NCBI GenBank assembly: GCA_002725995.1
Contig: PBRQ01000070.1
Coordinates: 1 to 36,521 of the forward strand
From: Gammaproteobacteria bacterium
GTDB taxonomy: Bacteria; Pseudomonadota; Gammaproteobacteria; Pseudomonadales; Azotimanducaceae
DNA length: 36,521 nt
Direction: 5' to 3'
This document shows positions 27,217-35,095 of the stretch, in pieces; position 1 is the stretch's first letter; each line of letters opens with the position of its first letter. A program made the translations under genes and the position numbers. The notes under the pieces are model-generated. The model was given only the letters and a program-made list of their open reading frames with translations, was not told the origin of the DNA and searched no databases.

Positions 27217-28782
27217 ATGACTAACCCCCCCCCTCCCCATGTTCTGATAGTGCTTGATGGCTGGGGCCATCGAGAAGACGTCGAGGCAAATGCCATTGCA
27301 CTGGCCAAGACGCCAACCTGGGACCACCTCTGGAAACAGGCCCCACACTGCCTGATATCGAGCTCTGGGCTGGATGTGGGTTTGCCTGATGGGCAGATGG
27401 GAAACTCGGAAGTAGGACACATGAGCCTTGGCGCTGGCAGGGTTATCGAACAGAATTTTACCCGCATCAGCAACTCGATCGCGGACCGCAGCTTTTTTGA
27501 GAATGCCCCACTTAAATCAACCTTCAGGCAGTTGGCTGACAGCGGCAGATCGCTACACCTGTTCGGCCTGCTCTCCCGCGGAGGCGTACATAGCCATGAA
27601 GACCACATTCATGCAGCCGTCCAAATGGCATTTGAGAATGGTGTCAAGACCATTTACATGCATGCATTTCTTGACGGCCGGGATGTCTCACCTAAATCGG
27701 CACTGGATTCCCTGGTAAAGCTAAATGACTATATCCAGCAAAACGGTGATGGAGGTATCGCATCAATTGTCGGTCGTTATTATGCAATGGACAGGGACAA
27801 TCGCTGGCAAAGGATAAAGCCCGCATACAACCTGGTAGCCCATGGTATATCTGACTATACAGCCGAGTCCCCTGAGAAGGCTCTGCAGGATGCCTATGAT
27901 CGCGGAGAGAGTGATGAGTTTGTAAAACCAACCAGTGTGCTCATTTCCGGGGAAAAAACCCGCATAGCGGACCAGGATGCCGTCATCTTTATGAACTTTC
28001 GCTCCGATCGAGCGCGGCAAATTAGCCGAGCATTTACCGATCTTGATTTCACAAAATTTGAGCGTCGCAATCATCCTCAACTGTCAGGCTTCACCACCCT
28101 GACTCAATACTCAGATAATATTGATGCACAGGTAATATTCGCCCCCGTCAATCTCGACAACGGCCTTGGCGAGCTCGTGAGCAAACAAGGACTGCGCCAG
28201 CTTCGCCTCGCTGAAACAGAAAAGTATGCGCATGTAACCTTCTTTTTCTCAGGCGGTAGAGAAGCAACCTTCCCCCATGAGGACCGCATCCTGATTCCGT
28301 CGCCGAAAATTGCCACCTATGATTTACAACCTTCAATGAGTGCCTTGGAAGTCACCAACGAACTCGTTAAGGCGATAGAATCCGGTGAGTACCATCTCAT
28401 CATCTGCAACTATGCGAATGGCGATATGGTCGGTCATACGGGAGACCTGACGGCGGCAATTAGCGCCGCCGAGTATGTTGATCAATGCCTTGCCAGGATT
28501 CTACCTGCCCTTGAGTCCCAGGATGGGCACTGTCTGATTACTGCCGATCACGGCAACCTTGAGCAAATGATGGACGATGCTACGGGACAACCACATACCG
28601 CTCATACATCGGAACTGGTACCACTGGTCTATGTGGGCAGCAAAAAGGTTGCCCTGACAATTACCGGGGGTACACTCTGCTATATTGCTCCAACACTGGT
28701 GGCACTCATGGAGCTGGAGCAACCGAAGGAAATGACGGGCACCTCCCTTGTCACCATGGAATGCGAGGAAAACAGCAAATGA
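27217..28782 (+). CDS. gpmI: 2,3-bisphosphoglycerate-independent phosphoglycerate mutase
   Basis: GpmI interconverts 3- and 2-phosphoglycerate using two manganese ions and a phosphoserine intermediate. The 521 residues show VLIVLDGWG (metal-binding Asp), the nucleophile Ser64 in MGNSEVGHM, HAFLDGRD, IVGRYYAMDRDNRW, NFRSDRARQ, and the phosphatase-domain metal ligands in NYANGDMVGHTGD and ITADHGNLEQM. All are intact. The ATG lies shortly after the divergent rhodanese promoter region. envC and ctpA follow, the usual gammaproteobacterial order. Confidence 0.97.
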   Translation: MTNPPPPHVLIVLDGWGHREDVEANAIALAKTPTWDHLWKQAPHCLISSSGLDVGLPDGQMGNSEVGHMSLGAGRVIEQNFTRISNSIADRSFFENAPLKSTFRQLADSGRSLHLFGLLSRGGVHSHEDHIHAAVQMAFENGVKTIYMHAFLDGRDVSPKSALDSLVKLNDYIQQNGDGGIASIVGRYYAMDRDNRWQRIKPAYNLVAHGISDYTAESPEKALQDAYDRGESDEFVKPTSVLISGEKTRIADQDAVIFMNFRSDRARQISRAFTDLDFTKFERRNHPQLSGFTTLTQYSDNIDAQVIFAPVNLDNGLGELVSKQGLRQLRLAETEKYAHVTFFFSGGREATFPHEDRILIPSPKIATYDLQPSMSALEVTNELVKAIESGEYHLIICNYANGDMVGHTGDLTAAISAAEYVDQCLARILPALESQDGHCLITADHGNLEQMMDDATGQPHTAHTSELVPLVYVGSKKVALTITGGTLCYIAPTLVALMELEQPKEMTGTSLVTMECEENSK

Positions 28783-28845
28783 TAAGGCTAGAATGAAAAA
28801 TGGGGTTCTCGAAGGGTATCCAAAAATTGCAGGTGTAGAAAACCC

Positions 28846-30012
28846 ATGATAAGACCTCTTATATTTCTTCTAACACTATCGCTGGCAACCATGGTTTCAG
28901 CCACTGCTGAACAGAAAATGGACCAGGCTGAACTGGAAAAGAAACTGCAGGCGCTTGCGTCTGAAATCAGCAAGTTCAAAGAGATGCTTGATAAAACGCA
29001 CGGCGAAAAATCGAACCTGGAAAGTAATCTCGAATTCAACGAAAAAAACATTAACGACCTACTTAAGAAAATTCAGACCATTGAATCAGACCTGTCTAAG
29101 GGTGAAGACAAAATTGGGCGATTATTTAACAAGCAGAAAGAACTTCAGCGGGCAAAATCAGAACAACAGCAGTACATCTCCAACCAAATCCGAGCGGCCT
29201 ACAAAATAGGTGATCAGGAGTACCTGAAAATTCTGTTAAACCAGGAAGATCCAAGCCAGATATCAAGAATGCTGACCTACTATGACTACTTCAACCGAGC
29301 CAGAGCGGAACAGGTCGAGGCATATGGTCAGACTATTCAGCAATTGCAGAATGTGGCCGTCCTGATAGGTGCAGAAAACCAGGTCCTGGTAAAAAACAGG
29401 AGCAACCTTCAGCGTCAACGATCTGTCCTGTTGGGTGTGCAGGAAGAGAAACGTAAAATACTCATAGCGCTAAAAAAGGAAATTTCTACGACAGGAAAGG
29501 AAATCGAGAAGCTGGTTGCCGACAGGCAACAACTGGAATTACTGATCCAGCGCATTCAGCACGGTGTCGCCAATCTGTCTACACCCACAAATGTTGTTCC
29601 TTTTGCATCTCTTAAGGGGCAATTACTACTGCCCGTAGCCGGAAAAATCACTCACCGGTTCGGCAACAGGCGAAATGCCGGGAAACTCAGATGGACCGGC
29701 TTGTTTATTAACGCACCAGAGGGCGATCCCGTCTACGCTGTGCACTATGGAAGAGTCGTCTTTTCCGACTGGCTTCGGGGTTTCGGCCTGCTGACGATCA
29801 TTAACCACGGCGAAGGTTACATGAGCCTTTACGGGCATAATCAAGTACTATATCGGGTGACGGGCGACTGGGTCACCGCCGGGGAAACCATTGCTACCGT
29901 GGGTAATAGCGGTGGTCAGCAAAACCCTGGGCTTTATTTTGAAATCAGGGTTGCCGGCAAAACTGCGGACCCACAATCATGGTGCATGGCACGCGCAAAG
30001 CGTGCCGCGTAA
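28846..30012 (+). CDS. envC: Murein hydrolase activator EnvC
   Basis: EnvC is a periplasmic activator of the cell-division amidases AmiA and AmiB, itself controlled by FtsEX. The 388-residue protein has a signal peptide (about 1-20), a long coiled coil (about 22-240) with the typical Lys/Glu/Gln content, and a C-terminal LytM (M23) domain from about 260. The LytM metal ligands are lost: the expected HxGxD site reads RWTGLFIN and the final HxH reads LYFEIR, which is normal for an activator rather than a hydrolase. It lies 63 bases after gpmI and 13 bases before ctpA. Confidence 0.94.
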   Translation: MIRPLIFLLTLSLATMVSATAEQKMDQAELEKKLQALASEISKFKEMLDKTHGEKSNLESNLEFNEKNINDLLKKIQTIESDLSKGEDKIGRLFNKQKELQRAKSEQQQYISNQIRAAYKIGDQEYLKILLNQEDPSQISRMLTYYDYFNRARAEQVEAYGQTIQQLQNVAVLIGAENQVLVKNRSNLQRQRSVLLGVQEEKRKILIALKKEISTTGKEIEKLVADRQQLELLIQRIQHGVANLSTPTNVVPFASLKGQLLLPVAGKITHRFGNRRNAGKLRWTGLFINAPEGDPVYAVHYGRVVFSDWLRGFGLLTIINHGEGYMSLYGHNQVLYRVTGDWVTAGETIATVGNSGGQQNPGLYFEIRVAGKTADPQSWCMARAKRAA

Positions 30013-30025
30013 CCGAGGAATCTCA

Positions 30026-31330
30026 ATGCGCTACCTGAAGAAGCTACTTCCCATCGTACCTGCACTGCTCACCATGCAGGTCATCGCATCTGAAAACCCG
30101 GCCGAGGAGGTGGATCCAACCCTGCCCCCAAGGTTACCCCTTAACGAATTACGAGTATTCGCCGAGGCCTTCGATCGGGTCAGCAGTGCCTATGTTGAAG
30201 AAATCGATGATCGTACGCTCCTCGAAAATGCAATAAAGGGCATGCTGTCACAACTGGATCCGCATTCTGCTTACCTTGACCGAACTTCATTCTCTGACCT
30301 TCAGGAAACCACTACGGGGAACTATGGCGGCCTCGGACTGGAAGTCGGGATGGAAAATGGCTTCGTCAAAGTGATTGCACCAATGGACGACACACCTGCA
30401 GCCAAGGCTGGTATCGAGTCCGGCGACCTGATCATCGAGCTCGACAACAAGCCGGTCAAAGGAATGAGCCTGGCAGAAGCAATCAAAGCCATGCGCGGTG
30501 ACGCCGGGACAGAACTAACTTTGACGATCGTTCGGGAAGGGCAATCCGTACCCAAGGAACTGGTCATAGTCCGTGAGGTCATACAGGTTGCCAGCGTACG
30601 ACATCGTTTGCTCGAAGACGGCTATGGATACCTGCGAATTGCTCAATTCCAGAGCAAGACAGGTACCGAAGTCGAGCAAGCAGTAGAGAAGCTTGTAGAA
30701 GAAGGCAAATTGTCCGGCCTGATCATCGACCTGCGAAACAATCCCGGCGGCGTTCTTCAGTCCGCAGTTGAAGCATCCGATGTTTTCGTATCGGAAGGAT
30801 TGCTCGTCTATACATCCGGCAGGCTCAGCAATACCGACCTCAAGTTCAATGCAACGACACCGGATGCAACAGACGGTGTACCTATTGTAGTTCTGGTGAA
30901 CGAGGGTACCGCATCAGCCTCCGAGATTGTCGCCGGCGCACTTCAGGATCACGGCCGTGCGGTCATCATGGGAACCAACACCTTTGGTAAAGGGTCGGTG
31001 CAGACAATATTGCCCCTCAACAACAAGAAGGCAATAAAGCTCACGACTGCCCTGTACTTTACACCCAACGGTCGTTCGATACAGGCAGAGGGCATCGTTC
31101 CCGACATCTGGGTGGATCGCTCTACGGTGACCAAGTTGAAGAGCAACCCCTGGCGAGTGAAGGAGAAGGATTTACCCGGACATCTGACCAATGCCGAGGG
31201 CGAAAGTAATGACGAACCGGTCAATGAGAATGTGGAACTGGCTGCCCAGGACTATCAACTCAATGAAGCACTGGTATTACTTAAAGGCTTGAATATACTA
31301 GCAAGGAAATCTAAACAACCGCAGGGATAA
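30026..31330 (+). CDS. ctpA: Carboxy-terminal processing protease CtpA (S41)
   Basis: CtpA is a periplasmic serine protease with a Ser/Lys dyad that degrades, among others, cross-link-specific peptidoglycan hydrolases. From ATG 30026, 13 bases after envC, it has 434 residues; a longer in-frame start at 29891 overlaps envC and is rejected. There is a signal peptide (1-22), then the N-terminal helical part ending QLDPHSAYLD, a PDZ domain (about 95-165, with GLGLEV and GIESGDLI), and the protease core with Ser297 in TASASE and Lys322 in FGKGSVQ. The dyad spacing of 25 residues is canonical. Confidence 0.95.
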   Translation: MRYLKKLLPIVPALLTMQVIASENPAEEVDPTLPPRLPLNELRVFAEAFDRVSSAYVEEIDDRTLLENAIKGMLSQLDPHSAYLDRTSFSDLQETTTGNYGGLGLEVGMENGFVKVIAPMDDTPAAKAGIESGDLIIELDNKPVKGMSLAEAIKAMRGDAGTELTLTIVREGQSVPKELVIVREVIQVASVRHRLLEDGYGYLRIAQFQSKTGTEVEQAVEKLVEEGKLSGLIIDLRNNPGGVLQSAVEASDVFVSEGLLVYTSGRLSNTDLKFNATTPDATDGVPIVVLVNEGTASASEIVAGALQDHGRAVIMGTNTFGKGSVQTILPLNNKKAIKLTTALYFTPNGRSIQAEGIVPDIWVDRSTVTKLKSNPWRVKEKDLPGHLTNAEGESNDEPVNENVELAAQDYQLNEALVLLKGLNILARKSKQPQG

Positions 31331-31365
31331 GTCTCTGGTGAGAGAGTGGCAGCGAATACTGCTTG

Positions 31366-32286
31366 ATGTTACTCGGTCAACGACTGGAATATCCTTCTCC
31401 TACTGCTAGCTGCCCCTTTTTCAAATGCCGACCAGACAAATGTTGCCCAAGCTGGTTTCACGGCGCATCCTGTTTATATCTCCATCATTATTGACGACCT
31501 GGGTAACAGCTATTCCCGGGACTTAAGAGCTGTGCGGCTGCCAGCTCCTGTGACCTATTCAATTTTGCCCTACAGCGCCCATGCAACGAGGCTGGCTCAG
31601 ACCGTCCATGAAGCGGGTAAGGAAATTATGGTCCACCTGCCGATGCAGAACCTGCGTGACATGCCTATAGGACCCGGTGGACTGACGAACAAACTGACCC
31701 ATCCCGCATTTAAACTGGCCGTATCCAATGCTGTTTCCAGGGTACCGCACGCTACCGGTATCAATAATCATATGGGTAGTTTTTAACTCAAAAATCCCAA
31801 CCAATGGAATGGCTAATGCATGAAATAAAATCCAAGCAGCTATTCTTTATTGATTCAAGGACTACACCAAATACCGTGGCTTCCAGGGCGGCTGAGAATA
31901 AGAATCTCTTCAACAGCAGTCGTGATGTATTTCTCGACAATGAAAGGTCTATCTTCGCCATCCATGAGCAATTCAGAAAACTCATCGATGTTGCAAAAAG
32001 AAAGGGCACTGGAATCGCGATCGGCCATCTGTACGGGGAAACATTGACCTACCTCGAAATGGCCATTCCTCAGTTGCAGCAGGAAGGCATAGAAGTCATC
32101 CCCGTTTCCAACCTGATAGTAATTCAGCACCCTACAACCTGCTGCTTGCCAAATGGATGGCTTCTGTCTCTAGTACTGGGTCAGAGTAAAAGTGTGGGCT
32201 TGATCATTTCGCCTGCCCTGAGCGATCAACCGGGGCCGCGCACGACGGAGCCGAAGGGACCGAAGTGGAGAAATCTCTGCCGGTAA
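31366..32286 (+). pseudogene. Divergent polysaccharide deacetylase (YibQ-like), frameshifted
   Basis: The family stands next to ctpA in Pseudomonas-type genomes. The conserved blocks are present but split over frames. IIIDDLGN, ILPYSAHA, MVHLPMQNL and NNHMGS lie in the frame that ends at TAA 31784-31786. LFFIDSRTT, VFLDNE and IAIGHLYGETL lie in another frame from about 31790. Adding one T to the five-T run just before 31784 joins them in register (GSF-LTQKSQP-MEWL). Upstream, the only ATG (31366) is one frame off from the signal-peptide-like LLLLLAAPFSNA, so a second shift seems needed. The 3' end runs into a palindromic element without its own stop. This could be a decayed gene or a sequencing homopolymer error at one site. 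Confidence 0.85.
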
Positions 32287-32372
32287 CCCAAAGGCGAGAC
32301 CCTTCGGCTTCGCTCAGGGCAGGCGCTCAGGGGGACAAACAGCTTAAGTAAGAGCCATTCTACTCTGACCCC
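32178..32372. repeat. Composite palindromic element: GGGTCAGAGTA ends with nested 16-bp inverted repeat
   Basis: The outer ends GGGTCAGAGTA (32178-32188) and TACTCTGACCC (32361-32371) are reverse complements. Inside lies a perfect 16-base inverted repeat, CGCCTGCCCTGAGCGA (32210-32225) and TCGCTCAGGGCAGGCG (32310-32325). The inner motif with CCCTTCGGCTTCGCTCAGG is a form of a very common dispersed intergenic repeat in proteobacteria. No ORF for a transposase is present, so it is a non-autonomous element or REP cluster. Confidence 0.75.
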
Positions 32373-32386
32373 ACCGTTCCCAAAAC

Positions 32387-33124
32387 TTATTGATTACACA
32401 GTGCTATAGCTTCAACCAGGTCAAGCGTACCTTCATAGAGTGCACGGCCTGTGATCACACCAGTGATACCACCTGAGACTCTTGTTTCAATTTCCAGCAG
32501 TGCTTCTATGTCACCCAGATCCGTGACGCCGCCCGAGGCAATAACCGGAACAGACAAATCTTCGGTCAAGGCTTTAGTTGCATGCAGGTTAATACCACCC
32601 ATCATGCCGTCCTTGCCAATATCCGTATACACGATGCCTTCAATGCCATCACCATCAAATAGCATAGCCAGGCTTTTTACTGAAATTTCCGTCACTTCCA
32701 ACCAGCCACTCTTGGCGACCATGCCGTGTAACCCATCAAGGCCAACCATGATATGTCCAGGAAATTGCTTGCACATCTCGCCGACAAATTCCGGCTCCTC
32801 AACAGCCTTCGTGCCGATAATAACAAGGTCAACACCAGCCACAAGGTAGCCTTCGATTATCTCTGCACTTCTGATACCGCCGCCTAACTGAATGACAAGG
32901 TCAGGATGATTGGCTGCAATCTGAGAAATGGCTTCCTGGTTTACCGGTTTACCGGAAAAGGCACCATCAAGGTCTACAAGATGCAATCGCTCTGCCCCCT
33001 GGCTTACCCATGTTTCTGCCATGCCAATGGGATCTTCAGAATAGGTGGTCGTCTGATCCAGTCTGCCCTGTTTCAGGTTGACCACCTTGCCATCCTTGAA
33101 ATCGATAGCAGGAATAATCTTCAC
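32387..33124 (-). CDS. hisA: ProFAR isomerase HisA
   Basis: HisA is the (beta-alpha)8-barrel that isomerises ProFAR to PRFAR, the fourth step of histidine synthesis. The 245 residues show the catalytic Asp in IPAIDFKDGKVV (D8), the phosphate-binding loops LGGGIRS and IASGGVTD, and the second catalytic Asp in YTDIGKDGMMGG. The start is GTG at 33124 and shares one base with the hisB stop (TAGTG), so it is translationally coupled to hisB. hisH, normally between hisB and hisA, and hisF, normally after hisA, are both missing at this locus. Confidence 0.96.
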   Translation of the reverse strand: MKIIPAIDFKDGKVVNLKQGRLDQTTTYSEDPIGMAETWVSQGAERLHLVDLDGAFSGKPVNQEAISQIAANHPDLVIQLGGGIRSAEIIEGYLVAGVDLVIIGTKAVEEPEFVGEMCKQFPGHIMVGLDGLHGMVAKSGWLEVTEISVKSLAMLFDGDGIEGIVYTDIGKDGMMGGINLHATKALTEDLSVPVIASGGVTDLGDIEALLEIETRVSGGITGVITGRALYEGTLDLVEAIALCNQ

Positions 33125-33720
33125 TAGAGTGATCCCTTGGTGGAGGGCGTCACACCCTTCATCCCAGGGTCGGTTTCCAGCGCCATGCGCAGCGCCCGCC
33201 CGAATGCCTTGAACACAGTTTCAACCTGGTGATGCGCATTTGAGCCCTTGAGGTTATCAATGTGCAGGGTTACCTGGGCGTGATTGACAAAGCCCTGAAA
33301 GAACTCATGAAACAGTTCCGCATCAAAGTCACCAGCGGTGGAATTTTCCAGGCTCACATCATATTCGAGCCCAGGACGTCCAGAAAAATCAATGACTACC
33401 CGGGATAGTGCTTCATCGAGTGGAACGTAGGCGTGTCCATAGCGTCTGATGCCAGCCTTGTCACCGACGGCATCCTTTATCGCCTGGCCGAGAGTAATGC
33501 CAATATCTTCAACCGTGTGGTGGGCATCTATCTCCAGGTCACCCGTCGCATTTATGGTCAAATCAATCAGACCATGACGCGCTACTTGGTGCAGCATGTG
33601 CTCCAGGAATGGTAATCCGGTGTTGAAAACCCGCTCACCTGTTCCATCCAGGTTCACCGTTACACTGATTTGTGTTTCAAGGGTGTTTCGATCAATTGTT
33701 GCGCTTCTCATCGGCCCCAC
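33124..33720 (-). CDS. hisB: Imidazoleglycerol-phosphate dehydratase (monofunctional)
   Basis: HisB removes water from imidazole glycerol phosphate, a manganese-dependent step of histidine synthesis. The 198-residue single-domain form lacks the N-terminal phosphatase of E. coli HisB. Metal-binding blocks are [35 protein letters not shown] and GSNAHHQVE. Two in-frame ATGs occur at the start (33720 and 33711); the second gives [10 protein letters not shown], closer to many homologues. It overlaps hisA by one base. Confidence 0.96.
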   Translation of the reverse strand: MGPMRSATIDRNTLETQISVTVNLDGTGERVFNTGLPFLEHMLHQVARHGLIDLTINATGDLEIDAHHTVEDIGITLGQAIKDAVGDKAGIRRYGHAYVPLDEALSRVVIDFSGRPGLEYDVSLENSTAGDFDAELFHEFFQGFVNHAQVTLHIDNLKGSNAHHQVETVFKAFGRALRMALETDPGMKGVTPSTKGSL

Positions 33721-33737
33721 TCTACATAAGAGTGCAC

Positions 33738-33743
33738 ATTATA
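33738..33743 (-). promoter_or_regulatory. Possible -10 element for hisB-hisA
   Basis: On the minus strand TATAAT lies 18 bases upstream of the hisB ATG, in the 50-base gap after the upstream gene. I see no good -35 at 16-18 bases, so this is tentative. Confidence 0.3.
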
Positions 33744-33770
33744 CTCGAAAGGCTGCAGCCTTATAGCGCC

Positions 33771-34160
33771 TCAGAGAGCAGCACCATTTGGAAGGTAGCG
33801 ATTATCCGTATTGGCGCGAACCCACTTCCGCAGCTCTGGGGGAAATTCACCACGCGACTTGAGCATACGAACGAAATAGATAACTGGATTCTTTGAGCCT
33901 GCCTCCCAGCCCTGCAACTGCATTTCAGCCAGCGTGAAAAACCGAATCAAACCGACAAGATCCTCGGCAGAAAGTGGTTCAGCTAAATGCCATTCACTTT
34001 CTTCGAGTTTCATCATCCAGGCATGGTCAGTGGCAAATGCCTCATCACAATTCAATTTCAGCTGTTCTATGTCAACCTGCCGGGCTTGCTCAACAACTGC
34101 GACAATCTGCTCAGTTGAAACTGAACTAGGTTTACCGGGCTCCCAAACGTCTACACTCAT
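33771..34160 (-). CDS. Uncharacterised small protein between hisB and a cytochrome c gene
   Basis: I do not recognise this 129-residue protein. It has no signal peptide or membrane segment and looks cytoplasmic. It is acidic in its N-terminal half, with a helical VAVVEQARQVDIEQLKL and an EESEWHLAEPLSAEDLVGLIRFFT block, then a basic, aromatic C-terminal part with NPVIYFVRMLKSRG and FPPELRKWVRANTDNRYLPNG. The latter suggests a small folded domain. Its ATG overlaps the TGA of the cytochrome gene by four bases (ATGA), so the two are coupled. That points to a role connected with the redox cluster rather than with hisB, which is 50 bases further on. Confidence 0.75.
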   Translation of the reverse strand: MSVDVWEPGKPSSVSTEQIVAVVEQARQVDIEQLKLNCDEAFATDHAWMMKLEESEWHLAEPLSAEDLVGLIRFFTLAEMQLQGWEAGSKNPVIYFVRMLKSRGEFPPELRKWVRANTDNRYLPNGAAL

Positions 34161-34543
34161 TCAAGGGACCTGATAAAACCGACTAGGTTCTTGATTTCCT
34201 GGTCACTGAGCTGACCCCAGGGCGCCATCATCTGAGAACCGCCATAGGCAGCGGTGCCATTTCTAATGACATTGGCAAGGTCCGCATCAGCACCACGTAC
34301 CCAGTCAGAATCCGTATCAAATTTGAAGGCCGCCAATGCAAAGTCACGCGGCTTCAAAATAAACCCTTCTGCAGCCGGGCCATTACCATCCCCTTTTTCT
34401 CCATGGCAGGTCGCGCAATTGGTTTGAAACAGCGCTTTTCCTGCCTCGATGTCCTGTGCAATCGATGTCTCAGAAATCAAAACTGCAACAAAACCCAGGA
34501 CCAGATGCCAGGTCCCATTTCTTAACTTACTATTATTAATCAT
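34157..34543 (-). CDS. Class I c-type cytochrome (monoheme, periplasmic)
   Basis: This 128-residue protein has a signal peptide (about 1-29, cleavage near SIAQ-D) and a single heme site CATCH (C43, C46, H47). The distal methionine ligand is probably one of the pair in GSQMMAPWG. GKALFQTNCATCHGEKGDGNGP and the final QEIKNLVGFIRSL are typical of small soluble cytochromes that shuttle electrons to or from membrane or periplasmic enzymes. It lies 15 bases after the lipoprotein gene and overlaps the next gene by four bases. The partner enzyme is unknown; the heme/propeller protein two genes upstream is the obvious candidate. Confidence 0.92.
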   Translation of the reverse strand: MINNSKLRNGTWHLVLGFVAVLISETSIAQDIEAGKALFQTNCATCHGEKGDGNGPAAEGFILKPRDFALAAFKFDTDSDWVRGADADLANVIRNGTAAYGGSQMMAPWGQLSDQEIKNLVGFIRSLE

Positions 34544-34558
34544 GACCGATTCCTCTCA

Positions 34559-35095
34559 TCACTCAATTTCAAATTCCAATGCGATAACATCAAACCGCTG
34601 CAACGACACAGAGCCATGCGCTTCCTGTCGCTTGCCATCGTGCAGAATTGATAGCGCATAGGCCGCTTTCTTTGCCTCGTCGGCACACTCACTTGGGTAG
34701 TCAATACCAATTCGATATTTGCCAGGCATTGGCGCTATAAAAAGAATTTCCTCAACACCGATTTCACCGGAACCACATCGAACATCATCTGATATTTCAC
34801 CGCCGGACTTACTCTTGCGATTGGCAAAATAAACCGTCTCCAGAAGCGGGTCGGTAACATACAGATCAAGATCTGCCTCTGCCCCGAAGGCAAGGTGCAC
34901 CGCTAAGCCTTCCTGCAGCTCAGTCTGCACATCCCGATCAAGCAGGAAGGCACTGAGCTCCCTGCCCCTTTTATCCAGCTCCGCCTGCTCTTTCGCTTCT
35001 TCTGCTTCCGGATCCGAACAGCCTGCCAGCAACAGAAGCGGAGCGATCAGGAGTAACGCTGGCCAGCTACGGATTGGAACTGACTTGGGGTACAT
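34559..35095 (-). CDS. Lipoprotein with YfaP/DUF2135-like beta domain
   Basis: The chosen ATG at 35095 gives 178 residues with a lipoprotein signal ending LLLLAGC followed by Ser-Asp. Ser-Asp after Cys can act as an inner-membrane retention signal. ATG or TTG codons at 35107, 35113 and 35116 are equally possible because they only lengthen the n-region. After an Ala/Glu-rich linker the mature part has LAFGAEADLDLYVTDP, YFANRKSKSGGEI and APMPGKYRIGIDY. These resemble the beta-sandwich of YfaP-type DUF2135 proteins (DLHVxxPxG...SxxGG). The start overlaps the end of the upstream gene by 29 bases. The function is unknown. Confidence 0.78.
   Translation of the reverse strand: MYPKSVPIRSWPALLLIAPLLLLAGCSDPEAEEAKEQAELDKRGRELSAFLLDRDVQTELQEGLAVHLAFGAEADLDLYVTDPLLETVYFANRKSKSGGEISDDVRCGSGEIGVEEILFIAPMPGKYRIGIDYPSECADEAKKAAYALSILHDGKRQEAHGSVSLQRFDVIALEFEIE

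Noticed and set aside
29891-30025. Upstream start for ctpA adding 45 residues
   Set aside because: It lies inside envC in another frame, and the added residues precede what is clearly a signal peptide starting at 30026.
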